Shown piece after piece: positions 51,290-63,691 of a stretch of 64,000 bases of DNA. A program made the translations under genes and the position numbers. The notes below the pieces were generated by a model, which worked only from the letters and a program-made list of their open reading frames with translations, had not been told where the DNA came from and ran no database searches. This DNA comes from Chrysomallon squamiferum. Its lineage: Eukaryota > Mollusca > Gastropoda > Neomphalida > Peltospiridae. Position 1 is the stretch's first letter; every line of letters starts with the position of its first letter. The DNA is taken from positions 19,284,342 through 19,348,341 of the forward strand of contig CM022679.1 in assembly GCA_012295275.1 (NCBI GenBank), given 5' to 3'.

Positions 51290-51720
51290 ACACTACAATA
51301 AATGGCCAATTTACCTTTTGTTGATTGTCAAGCACCAGTCTTGAATCCAAGAAATAATATTGCATGCAGTAGTGCAGTAAAATTGTTGGGTTTGCATTAG
51401 AATCCATCAAAATCACTATCAAAGTTGAACTATCATGCAGAAGTTATGTTTTATTTCTTGTTGGAATTCAAAGGCATTATTTATTATGACCTATTCTCAT
51501 ACAATCAGGCCATCAGTTCTGATGTGTACTCCTGTCACCTGGAGAAACTTCCAACTATCCAGAAATTCATTGATACAGATGTAGACAAAACCCACCTGGA
51601 TAATGTTTTTGCCTCCATGAAAGCCGTTATATGCAGATTGAATTTTGAAGCTGCTGAATAGATAGGTGAACTGAAGAGAATTGTGAGTCACAACTTCCCT
51701 CTCAGTGACATGGTATTTAA
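51290..51720 (+). pseudogene. mariner-type transposase relic
   Basis: The open frame 51425-51661 encodes FLLEFKGIIYYDLFSYNQAI then SSDVYSCHLEKL. This closely follows the mariner transposase core WDxKGIIxYELLPxxQTxNSxxYCxQL around the second catalytic aspartate. The preceding Trp-Asp is changed (WD to EF), the downstream HQDNARPH motif is missing, and upstream codons contain a stop. It is a dead fragment, with no inverted repeats found. Confidence 0.7.
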
Positions 51721-51724
51721 AAAA

Positions 51725-53100
51725 ATACTTATCCTCTTTGAAGTAATATAATCAGCCATAGTGTAAAACAAGTTTGTAGAAGGAAATTAAACAGTTTTAC
51801 GTTAATAAATAAGTCATACGAATTCCTGTAGTTTGCTTTTAAATTTAATGAGATCAATGTATATAGCAAGTTAATTTAGAACACCTGAGTAGATCAAAGA
51901 CATACAGCTTCTTTTTTTAATTATTATTTTTTTATATATATATATATATATATTATTATTTTTTTTTTTTTATGTCCAGTATCTCTTTGCTGGTTATTTT
52001 TCAGAATTTTTTTTTTTTTTTTATTTGCTTTTATATGCATTTGATATTTATTTATTAATTTATTTTTAAGTTAATTGTTTTGTTATTTTCTGTATATTTT
52101 TAAGTCATAAATTTTTTTTTGTTAATTAAAATTTCCTAACTGCTATATATATAGTAATTTTTATTCATTAAACCCACACACACAAAAAAAATGGCTTCAA
52201 ACTGTAATCAGAGCCATTTTATTATTATTATTTTTATAATTTCATTGTTTCTTTTATTTTCTTTCATTATTTTTATTTTTTAAATCTGTAAATGAATCCA
52301 TAGATAATTAATATATTAAGCAACAAGTTTTCTTTTATTCTTTTCTCCTTTCTTTACTTCTTTTTCTTTAAAGCTCTAATTCATTAAATTTAAAATATTA
52401 TAATCATCAAATGCCAGCAAAAGAGTTCTAAGTTTCTTTTTCTTTTAAAGTTAAATTGTAAATAAAAGTAAACATTTCTTATTCTTTTTTCATTTTTAAA
52501 ACAAAATTAAACGAACCACTTGAGAAAAAAGAAATCTGGTATTCATTTATAACTGTTGAAAATACATTAGTAATATTAGTTCAGATCTGTTTGGTATATT
52601 ACTAAACAAATTTTAGATGCATCTAATATTGTATTTGTTCTGTATGTTTTTATCATTAAAACAAAAGTATTTCTGTTTAGATAATAATAACCTATTATGG
52701 GATCTTTATTTTCTATTTCTGTGCAAGCTATTTATTTTTATCTTTTACCATAAGTAATTATTATTATTAAAAAAAAAAATTGTACTTCTTAGCTGCTGTG
52801 TAAGGAAGCATTTATCCTTCTGAAGATTTATACTCCAATTTAATGTTTTTTTCTTAACAAAAATATCTGTCATCATTAATATTTTGGAAGAAACAACAGA
52901 TACATTTTGTCATTATAAAAATTAAATAAAGAAGCATTCACTCCTCTGATAATCATCTAGCAATGTTACAATGAATCTAGGAAAAAAGTATTAGAAAAAA
53001 AAAAACACAGGAAAAATGTCACAATTTTAATTAAGAAATATATTAGCAATGAAAGATAGATTAAACACATTTTGTCAGTTTTTTGTTAATTTTTATGGAT
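51725..53100. other. Intergenic, no gene seen
   Basis: Very AT-rich, with T-runs at 51954-52022 and a (TA)n tract near 51934-51952. No protein-like ORF. Confidence 0.6.
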
Positions 53101-53179
53101 TTTAATGTTGGTGGTTTAGCATGATTTACCACCCAATACCACAAAGAAATTCTGCCAGCCTTGCAGTCCTCAAGGTGAT

Positions 53180-53775
53180 CAACACACCAGTTGCAGAGAC
53201 GCTCTCACAGCTGGACTTAGTGTTGACAAGCTAGGCATCAAAGTGGACTGACAACAGCATCCTGCTGAATGATGGTGCCCACTGTCACTTGCACACATTG
53301 AAACCATTCAAAATCTTGCCAGGTTGATGGGTTGTAGCAGCCCACAAGAACATGTTGTTCCAACCTTCATACAAGTTGTTCGTACGAGGTTTATTGTTCA
53401 TGGTGGCATCATCAGTGTTCCACAGGAATGGAGCAAACATTGGTAGCTTGATCTTTCATCGAGTTGAGTATTTTGATGTGACAGACATGGGTCTGATCTG
53501 CAGCATGGTTGTGGGGTAGATCTGCTTCAGTGTGCTCTCTCTGTAAGTCTGTTATCACAGAACCTCAACAATTACCACTAGATCTTTTGATATATTTCCA
53601 CCACAACTTTGTTTTGTGAGTTGCATGTTTAGTATACATGAAACCCTCATAACAGATTTTGTTACCACCCTTATTTCTATGAATAACTTTCATACTAAAC
53701 ATACTTCTGATACTAGAGCAAGCTGGAGAATATATAGGGAAACACATTTTAACTTGGGACATTTTATAAATCATT
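53180..53775 (-). pseudogene. FLYWCH zinc finger / MULE transposase-like relic with core deleted
   Basis: On the minus strand the 5' part (about 53720-53540) encodes a FLYWCH-type finger: ICYEGFMYTKHATHKTKLWW, IKRSSGNC and, after a frame change, EADLPHNHAADQTH, which supplies the Cys/His ligands. Sequence continues to NSMKDQATNVCSIPV. After another shift it jumps straight to WNTDDATMNNKPRTNNLYEG with WNNMF (about 53425-53370). That matches the C-terminal RTNNxxEGWNxxF motif of MULE-type transposases in FLYWCH-MULE proteins. The ~200-residue DDE core normally between them is absent. It is a decayed mobile-element gene, GC-richer than its surroundings. Confidence 0.7.
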
Positions 53776-54029
53776 TACTATAGGAAGCCTACGTTTAAAT
53801 CAATCCTAATCATAAGTTAGACCCAAGCATCACCTTTGCACAATATGATGACTCTTTCTTTATTCTTGCCTAATTGACCGTATTTAACAAGCTTAACAAT
53901 TACCACATTCATACTATGATGCCACATTCAATACTCTACAAACCCATACATTTTGTTATATATAAATTGTGACTTTTTCTGTGATTTGTTTTCATTTACT
54001 AAAATGTGACTTTTTTCCCAGCCACCGTT

Positions 54030-54120
54030 ACAATTACGTACTTGACACTCAGCTTTTCCGAAGAACAGTAAAGACGTCGTTCTCCAGGAGCAACGGACGG
54101 GGCAAGGACCCTAAGAAATC
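54030..54120. promoter_or_regulatory. CpG-containing patch upstream of the C22orf23-like gene
   Basis: A short segment with several CpGs in otherwise CpG-poor DNA (CGTCGTTCTCC, GCAACGGACGGGGCAAGG), about 620 bases before the start codon. It might be a promoter element, a divergent start site or an old repeat. Nothing more can be said from sequence alone. Confidence 0.2.
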
Positions 54121-54682
54121 AACTTTCTGACAGCTTATAATTAACATTAAAACGATAGGGAAAAATTGATTCATTTTCCAGTATCTATAATTGTCATAAC
54201 ACCTTTAATTTTCCAGATATTTTAAAAAGACTTTTCTCATTTTGTTTTTTGTTTCTCAGAGTTCAATTTGTTTGTAATATGCCTATATCTATATCTTCAG
54301 CTTGCGAACAATTTGACATGTTAATTTTTCAAGAGTGCAAGAATTACTTCCCATCAAATAAAGATATTAGCAATTACAAAATGAAGTCTATAATAGAAAA
54401 TCTAGTCACAAGTGAAATATAACATCACTATAGCCTATAGGTATCAGTCACATTCAGTGTATATCACACCTATACGGCTAACCAGTACTACTAGTACTGT
54501 GGAATGATAGCAAGTGAAAACGTTCATCGGGTTCAAACTTCATTAAATATAAAGTAAAACCTCTGTTTTTAAGGAACAGACATAAACTGCAATATTACCT
54601 AAACTTTAATATTTAGGAAAATATTATTTACATAAACGTTTGACAAAATCGGTTTATTGTTCATCAGTTTCTGGAGTTCATT

Positions 54683-54707
54683 CCGGAAGTAATATCAAAC
54701 GGAAGTG
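54683..54707 (+). promoter_or_regulatory. Two ETS-type motifs just before the C22orf23-like start codon
   Basis: CCGGAAGT at 54683-54690 and CGGAAGTG at 54700-54707 lie 55 and 38 bases upstream of the ATG at 54738. Paired GGAAGT sites close to the start are typical of TATA-less promoters bound by ETS factors. They suggest that transcription starts just upstream of or at these sites and that the 5'UTR is very short. Confidence 0.45.
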
Positions 54708-54737
54708 ATGGGTGCTTAGATTCTGGAAAGCGTCAAC

Positions 54738-57700
54738 ATGGCCGGTCAAGAAATTAACACAGTTACAAAAGGTGGTTTTTGGAATTGCCATCGTGCAACA
54801 TACAGCAAAGAAACACAAGAACTCTTAAAAGGTATTTGGTGGTATAAATATCAATATATATATATTAGTTTACAAATGTGTTTTTCGGTTATTAATTGAT
54901 GGCAGATGCCAAACTACCAAAACCATTAACAGAGTAACTTCAGTAAGACACCGTTGGCGTTATTTATTATATTAATTATTATGTTAAAAGTTATAATGAT
55001 CTAGCTACGGATAAACACCAATAATCAAATCTCAAAATAATTACATACACAATGTTTTTTTTTGTTGTTTTTTTTGTTTTGTTTTTTTAAAAAGAAGGAA
55101 AATGGGGTCCTCCATTGCGTATTAGTTATTTTATTACTATTGAATTTCCCAATTTTATAAACAAATTTTATCATTTCGTCGTTTGTTATTATAGTATATA
55201 AATTTGTAAGTACTTAATCCGTAATCATAATGTCATCATTTTTAATTATATATGACTAGCCTATACCAGTCTCAAATAAAGTATATATTTAATGGGAATG
55301 AATCAATGATATATATATATATATTATACAGGGCTTTAAAATAATCATCCTAAACTGGAAATACAAATCAGTATGGAAATAATAGATGTATTTAATTGCT
55401 TAGATCTTAATTGACACTAAGGATAATTTATTCTGCTGAATATTTATAATGTGTGGTTTGTTTGTCCTGATCAGGATAAGGTGGGATTTGGTTATAAAGG
55501 ACTGATACATATGCATATATATAGTACGATATAGATAGCTTGCCATTGTTCCCCAATTGTCTGGTTGTTGTAGTTAGGGCTTTATTACACATTTTGCTTT
55601 TGTATTGTTCAAGACATCTATGTTCTATACTCAATTACATATATCATAATGATAGTATTTTTTTTTTCCAGTTATGATGAATGAATCAAGACTTACCAAT
55701 TTTCAGCAACGTCATCTAGAAAAATCACTGAGAAGTGAGTTTAGGCTTGCTTTTATTATACCATTTTTCTTTCTGCCATTTTAATTAAATAATAACATTT
55801 ATTAATCAAATAATGAATAACATTTGAATGAAAACAGAAATAAATATATTATTTGGTTCATTTCTTTATTTACTATAGTTTGAAAGATACATTTTAAACT
55901 TTATAAAATTAATTTTATTTGACTAGTATGCATTGATTGGAATAACCATAGTTAAAATGGAAAATATTTTAATTCTTAAATTTTCATGTCAAATGGACCC
56001 ATATCCTAACATTAGTTTGTAAGAAAAAGAAGCACTAGTCATTTTACCAGATTTCACACATTTATTACAACTAATTTGAATTTACTTTTCAAAGGTGGTT
56101 CATCTCTACCTACACATGTTGCGCCAACATCCAGTGCCAGACCCAAACCTCCAAAGTCTACACAAAAACAGAGCAAAGTTATTAAACTGAGGTCAGAAGT
56201 TTCATTGTTTTAATAAATATTTTAAAATACCAGTTGCCGTAATCATGATAATAAAAAGCCAGAGCACCATTTTGTCATGTTACATTTTTTTTCTGAAGTT
56301 AATGGAATAAAGAATAACATTCCATAATATTTTTTTTTTTTTAAGGATATTCAAACTGTTTTGTTCTTGATAATCTGAAATGTTTCCTGTAATAATACTT
56401 TTTAAAAATTCTACTATTTAGTTTTTAATTAGTCTTTTTCTTCTATTTTTTTGGGGGGGGGTATTTAAATGAATACTAATTACTGACACATAGTTAACAG
56501 AACAATATCATCCTTTTTTCTCTGTCTGTAGTTCATATACTGGTGGTCTAAGAACACGAGACACAATGGAAAAACAAGGCGCCTTTGAAAAACCGGAGTA
56601 TCTACCCCCCAGTGGAAGTAAATATTTAATTTGAATGAAACATATAACATAAATAATTTATCATTTTATCATTCAGATAATTTTATTTTCAATTCCAATA
56701 ATTTATTCCTTATTCATTTATTATTTTGTTTCATCATACTATAATCCAAATGACCAAAGGCATTTTATTTAGTTGTTAATTGTCAATTTTATTTATTTAC
56801 AGTTAAATGAAGAATAAATATTTGTTTATTATTATTACAGAAGTTATACCAGAACATGAGAAAGAAAAGCTGGCTAACATTATGGCATACGGAGAAGACT
56901 TGCAGAGAACTCTTAAAAAGAAAGTCACACAAGAGCCTGAATCCACACCACAAAAGGAAATAGACAGATTTGAAGAATGTATGTCATCAGAAAAATCCTT
57001 TTTGTGCTTTAAACCAGATACATTTTTTATTTAATGTTAAAAAAAATAGATTATTCCACTGATTGTTTAAATTTAAAATAATATATAAACAAAATGTCAG
57101 ATGTAATTTATAAGAGGATTATAAAACATTCAGTTTTATGTGGAACAGTAATACATATTCAGGCCATCTTGTGGTTATGAATAAGTTTGGTTCCTATGTC
57201 TGTAAATTGGAACAATTGCTTATGGTTTATATCATGTATCAGTTAAAATGTTTGTTTAATATATAGTAGATATTTTATCTTAAATATCTTAAACATAATA
57301 AGCTGTGAAATGTTTTGATGGGCATTACAAGATAGTCTTCTCATTTGTTATTGCCACCTATTGTATGTAACTAAGAGGCTTTACAAAGGTCACTTTGTAT
57401 CCAGGAAACTGCCTGTATTTTCTCTCATTAAATTAGAAAATATTGTTCTTAACTTCAGTTATACTGGTTTTTGTTCATTTAGATGAGGAATAATGACTAT
57501 TGCCTGACATTACTATTATTACTTTATGTTTTTTCTTCAGTACAACAAGAAATTGAAGACAGAAGAGAATTTATGAAGAAGATGGAAAAACTGGGAAGAG
57601 CTAAAGAGTATCGTCAGATTATAGATACAGAAATATCACAGGTTAGAAAAATATGTTATTCTAGTCGGTTGCCAAGTGCGCAAAGCCTCAGCCAATTAGC

Positions 57701-58332
57701 GCGCTAGGAATAGGATCAGGGGCGTGTCTTGTAGCAGAGTTTCGATAGAAAAAAATATGGCTGAGGTTCCGAAATTATCTTACTTTGAATTGCACGTGCA
57801 AGTTACAGCTCGTGCAAGTTATGTTACAGTAGGCATACAATGTAGGCCTTCATGGCACTGTCACACTGGTCTAAAAATAGTGATGGTGCCTGGAATCTAC
57901 AGTCGACTTATACACAAGTAATACCTAAAATGACACAATTTTTGGTCTTAAAAACACATCGACTTATACATAAGGTTGCCTTGTACACAAGTATATACGG
58001 TAATTGTTTTTAATTATTGTTATTACTGTATGTATTGATTATATTTGATAATAATAAGGCTGTTTATACAAGCAGAAAATTAACAAACAGAAATGAAAAC
58101 CACCTCCAACCCCCAAAAGCAACCTGATAATTAATTTAAAAAAAAAAAAAAAAAAATTTAACAAATAATCTACCAAACATAATAATTTAATATGTAAACT
58201 ATTTCTTTTTAGAAAATACGGGAAATGGAAATAATAGATAAAAAAAGAACAGCAGAACTTGAAAAACTCATAGAAGAGGATGCCAAACGTCATGCCAAGG
58301 AACACGGAATACCCAATGCAGAAGTCTCGTAA
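54738..58332 (+). CDS. C22orf23: UPF0193 (EVG1) family protein, C22orf23-like (7 exons)
   Basis: Small charged protein of unknown molecular function, conserved in animals as UPF0193/EVG1. Exons: 54738-54831, 55672-55734, 56095-56191, 56532-56617, 56841-56978, 57541-57641, 58213-58332; all phases agree, giving 232 residues (human C22orf23 is 217). Visible parts: N-terminal GGFWNCHRATYSKETQELLK, then MMNESRLTNFQQRHLEKSLR, a Pro/Ser/Lys-rich linker, SYTGGLRTRDTMEKQGAFEK with PEYLPPSG, and a C-terminal half that is mostly charged helix (EIEDRREFMKKMEKLG, EYRQIIDTEISQKIREME). The match to the family is from remembered motifs. No signal peptide or membrane segment is seen. The start is the first ATG, 30 bases after the second ETS motif. 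Confidence 0.88.
57665..58005. mobile_element. DNA-transposon-like insertion in C22orf23-like intron 6
   Basis: A block with higher GC and CpG content than its surroundings begins about 25 bases after the exon 6 donor. It contains repeated CGACTTATACA motifs (near 57903 and 57959) and ends in CAAGTATATACGGTA. Sequences of the type TACCGTATATAC...TATAAGTCG occur at the ends of widespread animal DNA transposons. The opposite end is not clear, so this is a fragment or a short non-autonomous copy. Confidence 0.5.
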
Positions 58333-59004
58333 CAAAAATGTTTTCATTGCAATGTGCACTACTGAAATTAAAACAACTCTTATTAAAGGAACTCGGTATC
58401 AAAATGATTGACTGCATTTTTCACAATTTTCACAATTCCTTTTTAATTTTATCTGGGAAAAACCCAAGCAGAATCAGGTACTAAAAAAAAAAAAAAATGT
58501 GTTACGGTTTGTTTTACATATTTAATGGTGCAGGGTTTAAATATAAACAGAGTGAAACATCATTTATCAAGTTATTAAACAAACTTAATGGTCCTTATTG
58601 AGTCACCCTTTAAATATATATTTATATAACTCATTCAATCTACTTTTCAGTCTGCATTCCTGAATAATTATCATAACTGTTTTATTACAGTTCTGTCCTA
58701 GACAGGGGTGAACTATATTTATAAAAATGTTTAATATTTCACAGAATTTAAAGTGAACCTGTATGTCACTGTTATATAGGTTGTGATACCATAAGCTTTT
58801 AAATTTCATTTCACAGGTTATATGTTGTTAGACCAAGTATTGAAAAAAATGTTATTTGTCTTTACAAAATTAAAAAATTTGTAATATATTCAGGATTTTA
58901 TTTATTTATGATTTTTTTTTAATTCCATCCATTTATAAATCGATTTTATATTTACAAGTAAATTCCTTCTATGTAGTTTTGTTTATCTATTTATACATGT
59001 TTAA

Positions 59005-59010
59005 AATAAA
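59005..59010 (+). terminator. Possible C22orf23-like polyadenylation signal
   Basis: AATAAA about 670 bases after the stop, followed by TGTTCATAAG and a TG-containing stretch. Plausible 3' end. Confidence 0.35.
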
Positions 59011-62000
59011 TGTTCATAAGAATATGCCACGTTTTATGTGTTCTTTACTCAAATTATATCACATGTCTATTTTTCCACTACGGTGATCTGCTGTCAACAA
59101 CTAGAATTAGCTAGACCAACTTTTCCAAGAATTTGTTAATTATGTAGAAATTATATTTGAATATAAAAAAAATGTTTGACATTAATCCATATAATATCAA
59201 AAATATAATAATTATCCCCTTGATAATATCTACCTACAGCCATCTGTTTACGGTAATTTTACACTACTGAGGCTTAGTGTAGATGGTACCAAACCCAATT
59301 TTCCCTTTTCAGTAGGATTCCTTCATCTAATTATACTTGTTATCTAAAACAGTATTTCTCATCTTCATTGGCACTGAAATATGACCAAGTTGTCAAAAAC
59401 AAATTTAAAAAACCCGATAGAACTGCATATTATAATGGAAGTCGTTCTCTACACTCAATCTAACATTCCTGCCATTTCAGAAAATTGCGTGTATTGCCAT
59501 GTAACAGCAAGAATTTGAACTGTGATAGCAGCAGACATTAGCCAGGATTGTGCATCAACACATGGAAATTTGTCTTATAATGTAACATGACCATTAAAAG
59601 CAGTCACAAAAGGACTAATTTTTAATAGGTGTAATGATAATTTTTAGTAGGGTGTGTGTGTGTGTGTGTGTGTCTATATATATATATGGGTGTGTGTGTG
59701 GGTGTATGTATGTATATGTATATATAAATGTGTGTGTGTGTGTGTGGATGTTTGTGTGAATATAAATGATTTATGACCAAGTGCAAAAGTCACTGAAAAA
59801 AGTTGTTCACTATAAGTATATAAACAAAAAATAACCTTAAATATTTTGTTAAGGTATAGCTTATCCCAAGACCACATTCATTTCATAATGATAATAAAAA
59901 TATAATACAACATTAATCATTCAGAAAAAAAAAAAAAGATACTTCCTTGCTTTAACTAGTGGAGAACTGCAAAACATTTCATCAAAGAATATGCTATACA
60001 ATACTAGAGAGTCACATAGGCACAACAGTACTGCTTAATTTTAAAAATAAGACAAAGAATCACAACCAAAGTATGAATATGTCAGTAGGTGTAATAATAA
60101 CAGCTGTATTTTTATTTGTGAACTGAAACAAATAAAAACAACCTTATATGGCTTCTAAAATGTTTATCACAATAATACAATCGGAAAAATAATTTATTAA
60201 ATTATTTTCAATATTTATATTAAAAAAACATTTAATAAGCACAGATCAATAGTATTAGTTTGAAAATATATTTTTTTCATTAAAACAATACATTAGCACC
60301 ATATATATTTTTATATATATATATATTCCTTTCATAATTCAAAAAATATATAAAACACAATTTTTTTATTTTTTCTCATTATGACCTTAAAGGGTTTTTT
60401 TTATTAACATTACCTAATTTTCAATTACTATTATTAAAAAAGTGAAACACAGAGAATGTATTTAAAAGAACAAACTGTTTAAGACTATTAAGATTACTGC
60501 TTGCTAAGTGTAATCTTGTTTTAATTATGCAGTTACAAAACATAAATTATTGCTTTATTATGAATGTCAGTATAAACATAGTATTTAAAAATTACATATT
60601 ACACTTACAGTGGAAAAAAATGTCTAATTTGTTCTAATGATTAATCTTGCCCCTCTTACATCTTCTACATTTTATTATTTCAAAACAAATAAATAAATTT
60701 GAAAAGAATCATTAAATAATGTAAAAGAATACTATATGAAAATAATTATCATATCTGTAAGATGCTTTAAATCAATTACAATCAAATGTACTAAAATATA
60801 TTAGCAAAATATATAAACGATATAAACTGAAATGAACAAAATTCGCAGAAATTTTTTAATTTCTTGATTAGTGGTATATTCAGAGATCTATACAAAATAA
60901 ATTGACATATTTTTTCACTCATCAAATAAATCCATAAATTTATTTTGTTAATAATTGCAAATAAATGAGACAGTTTGTTCAAAACAGATTCATATGTAAC
61001 AATTTATACAATGTTATTTTTAACAATTTCTTTTCCATATAATTATAATATAAACAACAAACTTTGAGTTAGATGAAAATTATATACATCACAATACAGC
61101 ATATATAAATAAAATATTATTAATGACTACATTTTAAAAATTATTCCCAAGAAAGTGATATTTATATTTACAAGTTGATTAAATACACTGTTTAAAGTTA
61201 TTAGATGAAACACATGTAAAACTAATGTGTCTGTAAACTTGTTATCTGTAATATTTCAATTATTATTTTTCTAAATGTCCTAGGGTTGTCCTTAGGTTTT
61301 GATTTAATACAAATAATTATTAAAAACCCCAGATATAATTGATGATATAAATCAAATTGCATGCACAAATATAACCATTAAAATAAATTTACAAAAAACA
61401 AATAAGTACATCCAGTGATTTTAGTTAAAAAAACAACAAAAAATAGTTACATGAAATCTAAAATCATGAAAACTTGGAATGTTTTAATGTGATTCAGAGT
61501 AGAATTTTTGTCCACAACAATTATTCGATGACTAGATATATAAAGCATTAAGATAGTGTAAATTAAACTGTTCATGATAATTTTAGTAACAGTTGTCTCT
61601 TTATATTAATAGCTATATAACTGAAGACAATATTCTTTAGTAATAGAACATGCTTCTAACAAATAAACCAACAAAAAAAAAAAAATGTTAATCTTAAAAA
61701 CATTTCAAAAATAATAAAAATAATCACGTTATTTTTCACTTATCACAGCATGCAAGTTGAGATAAAAAAAATGAAAATAAAAAAATAAAAAATTATTATT
61801 ACTGTGGTCCCATAAAACAAATTATGTTTTGATAAAACAAACACACACCAATAAAATATATTTAGAAATAATTATATGCACAATATTATGAAATAACCCA
61901 CAAAATGTATATTATTTGATGGATTTTGTGTCTTAGGCTATCAACTTGCTTCATCAAAATCATCAGAAAGGCTATGCATGGCATTGTTTTACTTGCTGGT

Positions 62001-62268
62001 AGCAGATAAACTGTTATGGAATTATAAATTTGTAAACATAAACTAACACAACTAAAAATAAAATGCCTCCATCATTCTATAGTAACAATGTTAGTGAAAT
62101 ATATATTTAAATTTAACTGTGTCTAAATATTTATTTTCATTTAATTACAAATATTTTGCATTTCAGTTAGTTTTTTGATACAAACATGTTTCAAGCTAGA
62201 GATTATAATGTTAATAATTAACAATGCAGTGATTCTTTTTGCCTTGGTTGAGAATGATAAATGTTTTA
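59011..62268. other. AT-rich stretch without recognised genes
   Basis: No ORF here looks like protein. A TG/TA microsatellite lies at about 59650-59750, and there are many A/T runs. If the candidate minus-strand exon at 62269-62345 is real, the right part of this stretch would be its 3' untranslated region. Confidence 0.5.
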
Positions 62269-62345
62269 TCATGTATACCATGTAGATTTGCTCTTGCCAT
62301 CTTTGGATTTTCCATTCTTTCCGCTTACTATGTCTTGACTGAACA
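62269..62345 (-). other. Candidate terminal exon of a minus-strand gene
   Basis: On the minus strand, a good acceptor (ACTTTTTTTTATTCCAG) is followed by two bases and then FSQDIVSGKNGKSKDGKSKS, TWYT and a TGA stop. The Lys/Gly/Ser-rich ending is typical of a protein C-terminus. A minus-strand AATAAA lies about 140 bases beyond (near 62125). The upstream exons are not identified, and the piece is short, so chance is not excluded. Confidence 0.25.
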
Positions 62346-62509
62346 CTGGAATAAAAAAAAGTCAGTTTGAAATAAACTGCCAAATGAGATTTATAATTAT
62401 CACTGTTGTTTTTGTGTAATGTGTCCATTTGACAAATAAAGTGTGTTCTTCTGTTTAACTTTATCTCTTGCTTTTATAAAATGTCCAGAATTATTATCCA
62501 GAATGTTGA

Positions 62510-62563
62510 TTAATTCACAGTTTCATCAGAATCTTCAAGTTTTGATATATCTATAACATAACC
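62510..62563 (-). other. Second candidate terminal exon of a minus-strand gene
   Basis: The minus strand reads GYVIDISKLEDSDETVN then TAA, after a possible acceptor (TATATGTTGAG). It is in phase 0, unlike the candidate at 62269-62345, so the two are not simple alternatives unless different donors are used. Very short; no family recognised. Confidence 0.2.
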
Positions 62564-62599
62564 CTCAACATATAATATAAATAACAAAAAAAAATAATT

Positions 62600-63656
62600 A
62601 AAAAAAAATGAAATCACAGCTAACACTTACTGAGTCAATCTTGATTCTGTTAATTTAAGTTCGAATTTTTTTTTTTAATTACATAGAAAGCAGTTCAGGA
62701 ATGGGTATCTGAACAGTTGAAAATAAACATTTTGCTAAATAAACATATATTTATGTTGGGCATAATGAATGGAAATATAAACCAAGTATTTGTAGTAAAC
62801 TGGTTAGTAATTAATATTAAATATCATTTTTATTGTATGAAAATACTTGGCAATAATCTTAATATTATCAGTATTAAAAATATACTATACATATTTTAAT
62901 TTCATATAGACAGATATATTTACTTTAAGAATTCTGACAAAGTATGACAAATTTAAAAAATGGCTTCACCTTTTTAACAATGATCTGTAAAGTAATATTA
63001 TATATATTTCTATCTGTAAAATAACAAGAACTTAAAACAACACTTTTTTGGCACATCTCTTTTCAAAGATCGTACTTTTGATTTCACATTTTATCTATGT
63101 CTTGTTTGTTCTGTGTATTGTATGTCAAATGTTACTATTATTATATTAAACACCCAGTAATAATCAGTTTTAAAGTTGACATGGGTATATAATGAATCTC
63201 TTCTTGAATTCTCTTTTTCAACTTTTCTTACGCTTTCTTTTCTGCTCTTTCTTTTAGACCATTAGATTATTGAAATTAATTGTATGAAGCCTATATTGAT
63301 GGGATTTTGGATGGGGATTTTTTGTGTTTCTTTTTTTTTCTTTTCCAAAACTGTTAATCTAATTTGGTATGTTATATTATTTGTATACAACTTTTATTGT
63401 ATACTGTAAAACAATGATTTATGTCTTGCCCAACATCATTATTTCTAAAATAACCAATCTGCAAGTCTGACAGTTTGTAATATTCAAGTCTGGAACAGTG
63501 TTACTATATATTTAAAAATAGATATAAATATGTGCCAAAGGTTAATAATATTTATAATGTAAGAGTATGTTTTTCTTTATTACAGATTTGTATATTTTAT
63601 TATATTTTACTTTATCTTGTACATGTAATGCACATATAATCATCTATGTATATATA

Positions 63657-63691
<35 letters not shown>

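Noticed and set aside
58039-58359. 106-codon minus-strand ORF
   Set aside because: Antisense to C22orf23-like exon 7 and a poly-A run; Phe-rich content is a shadow of coding A-runs.
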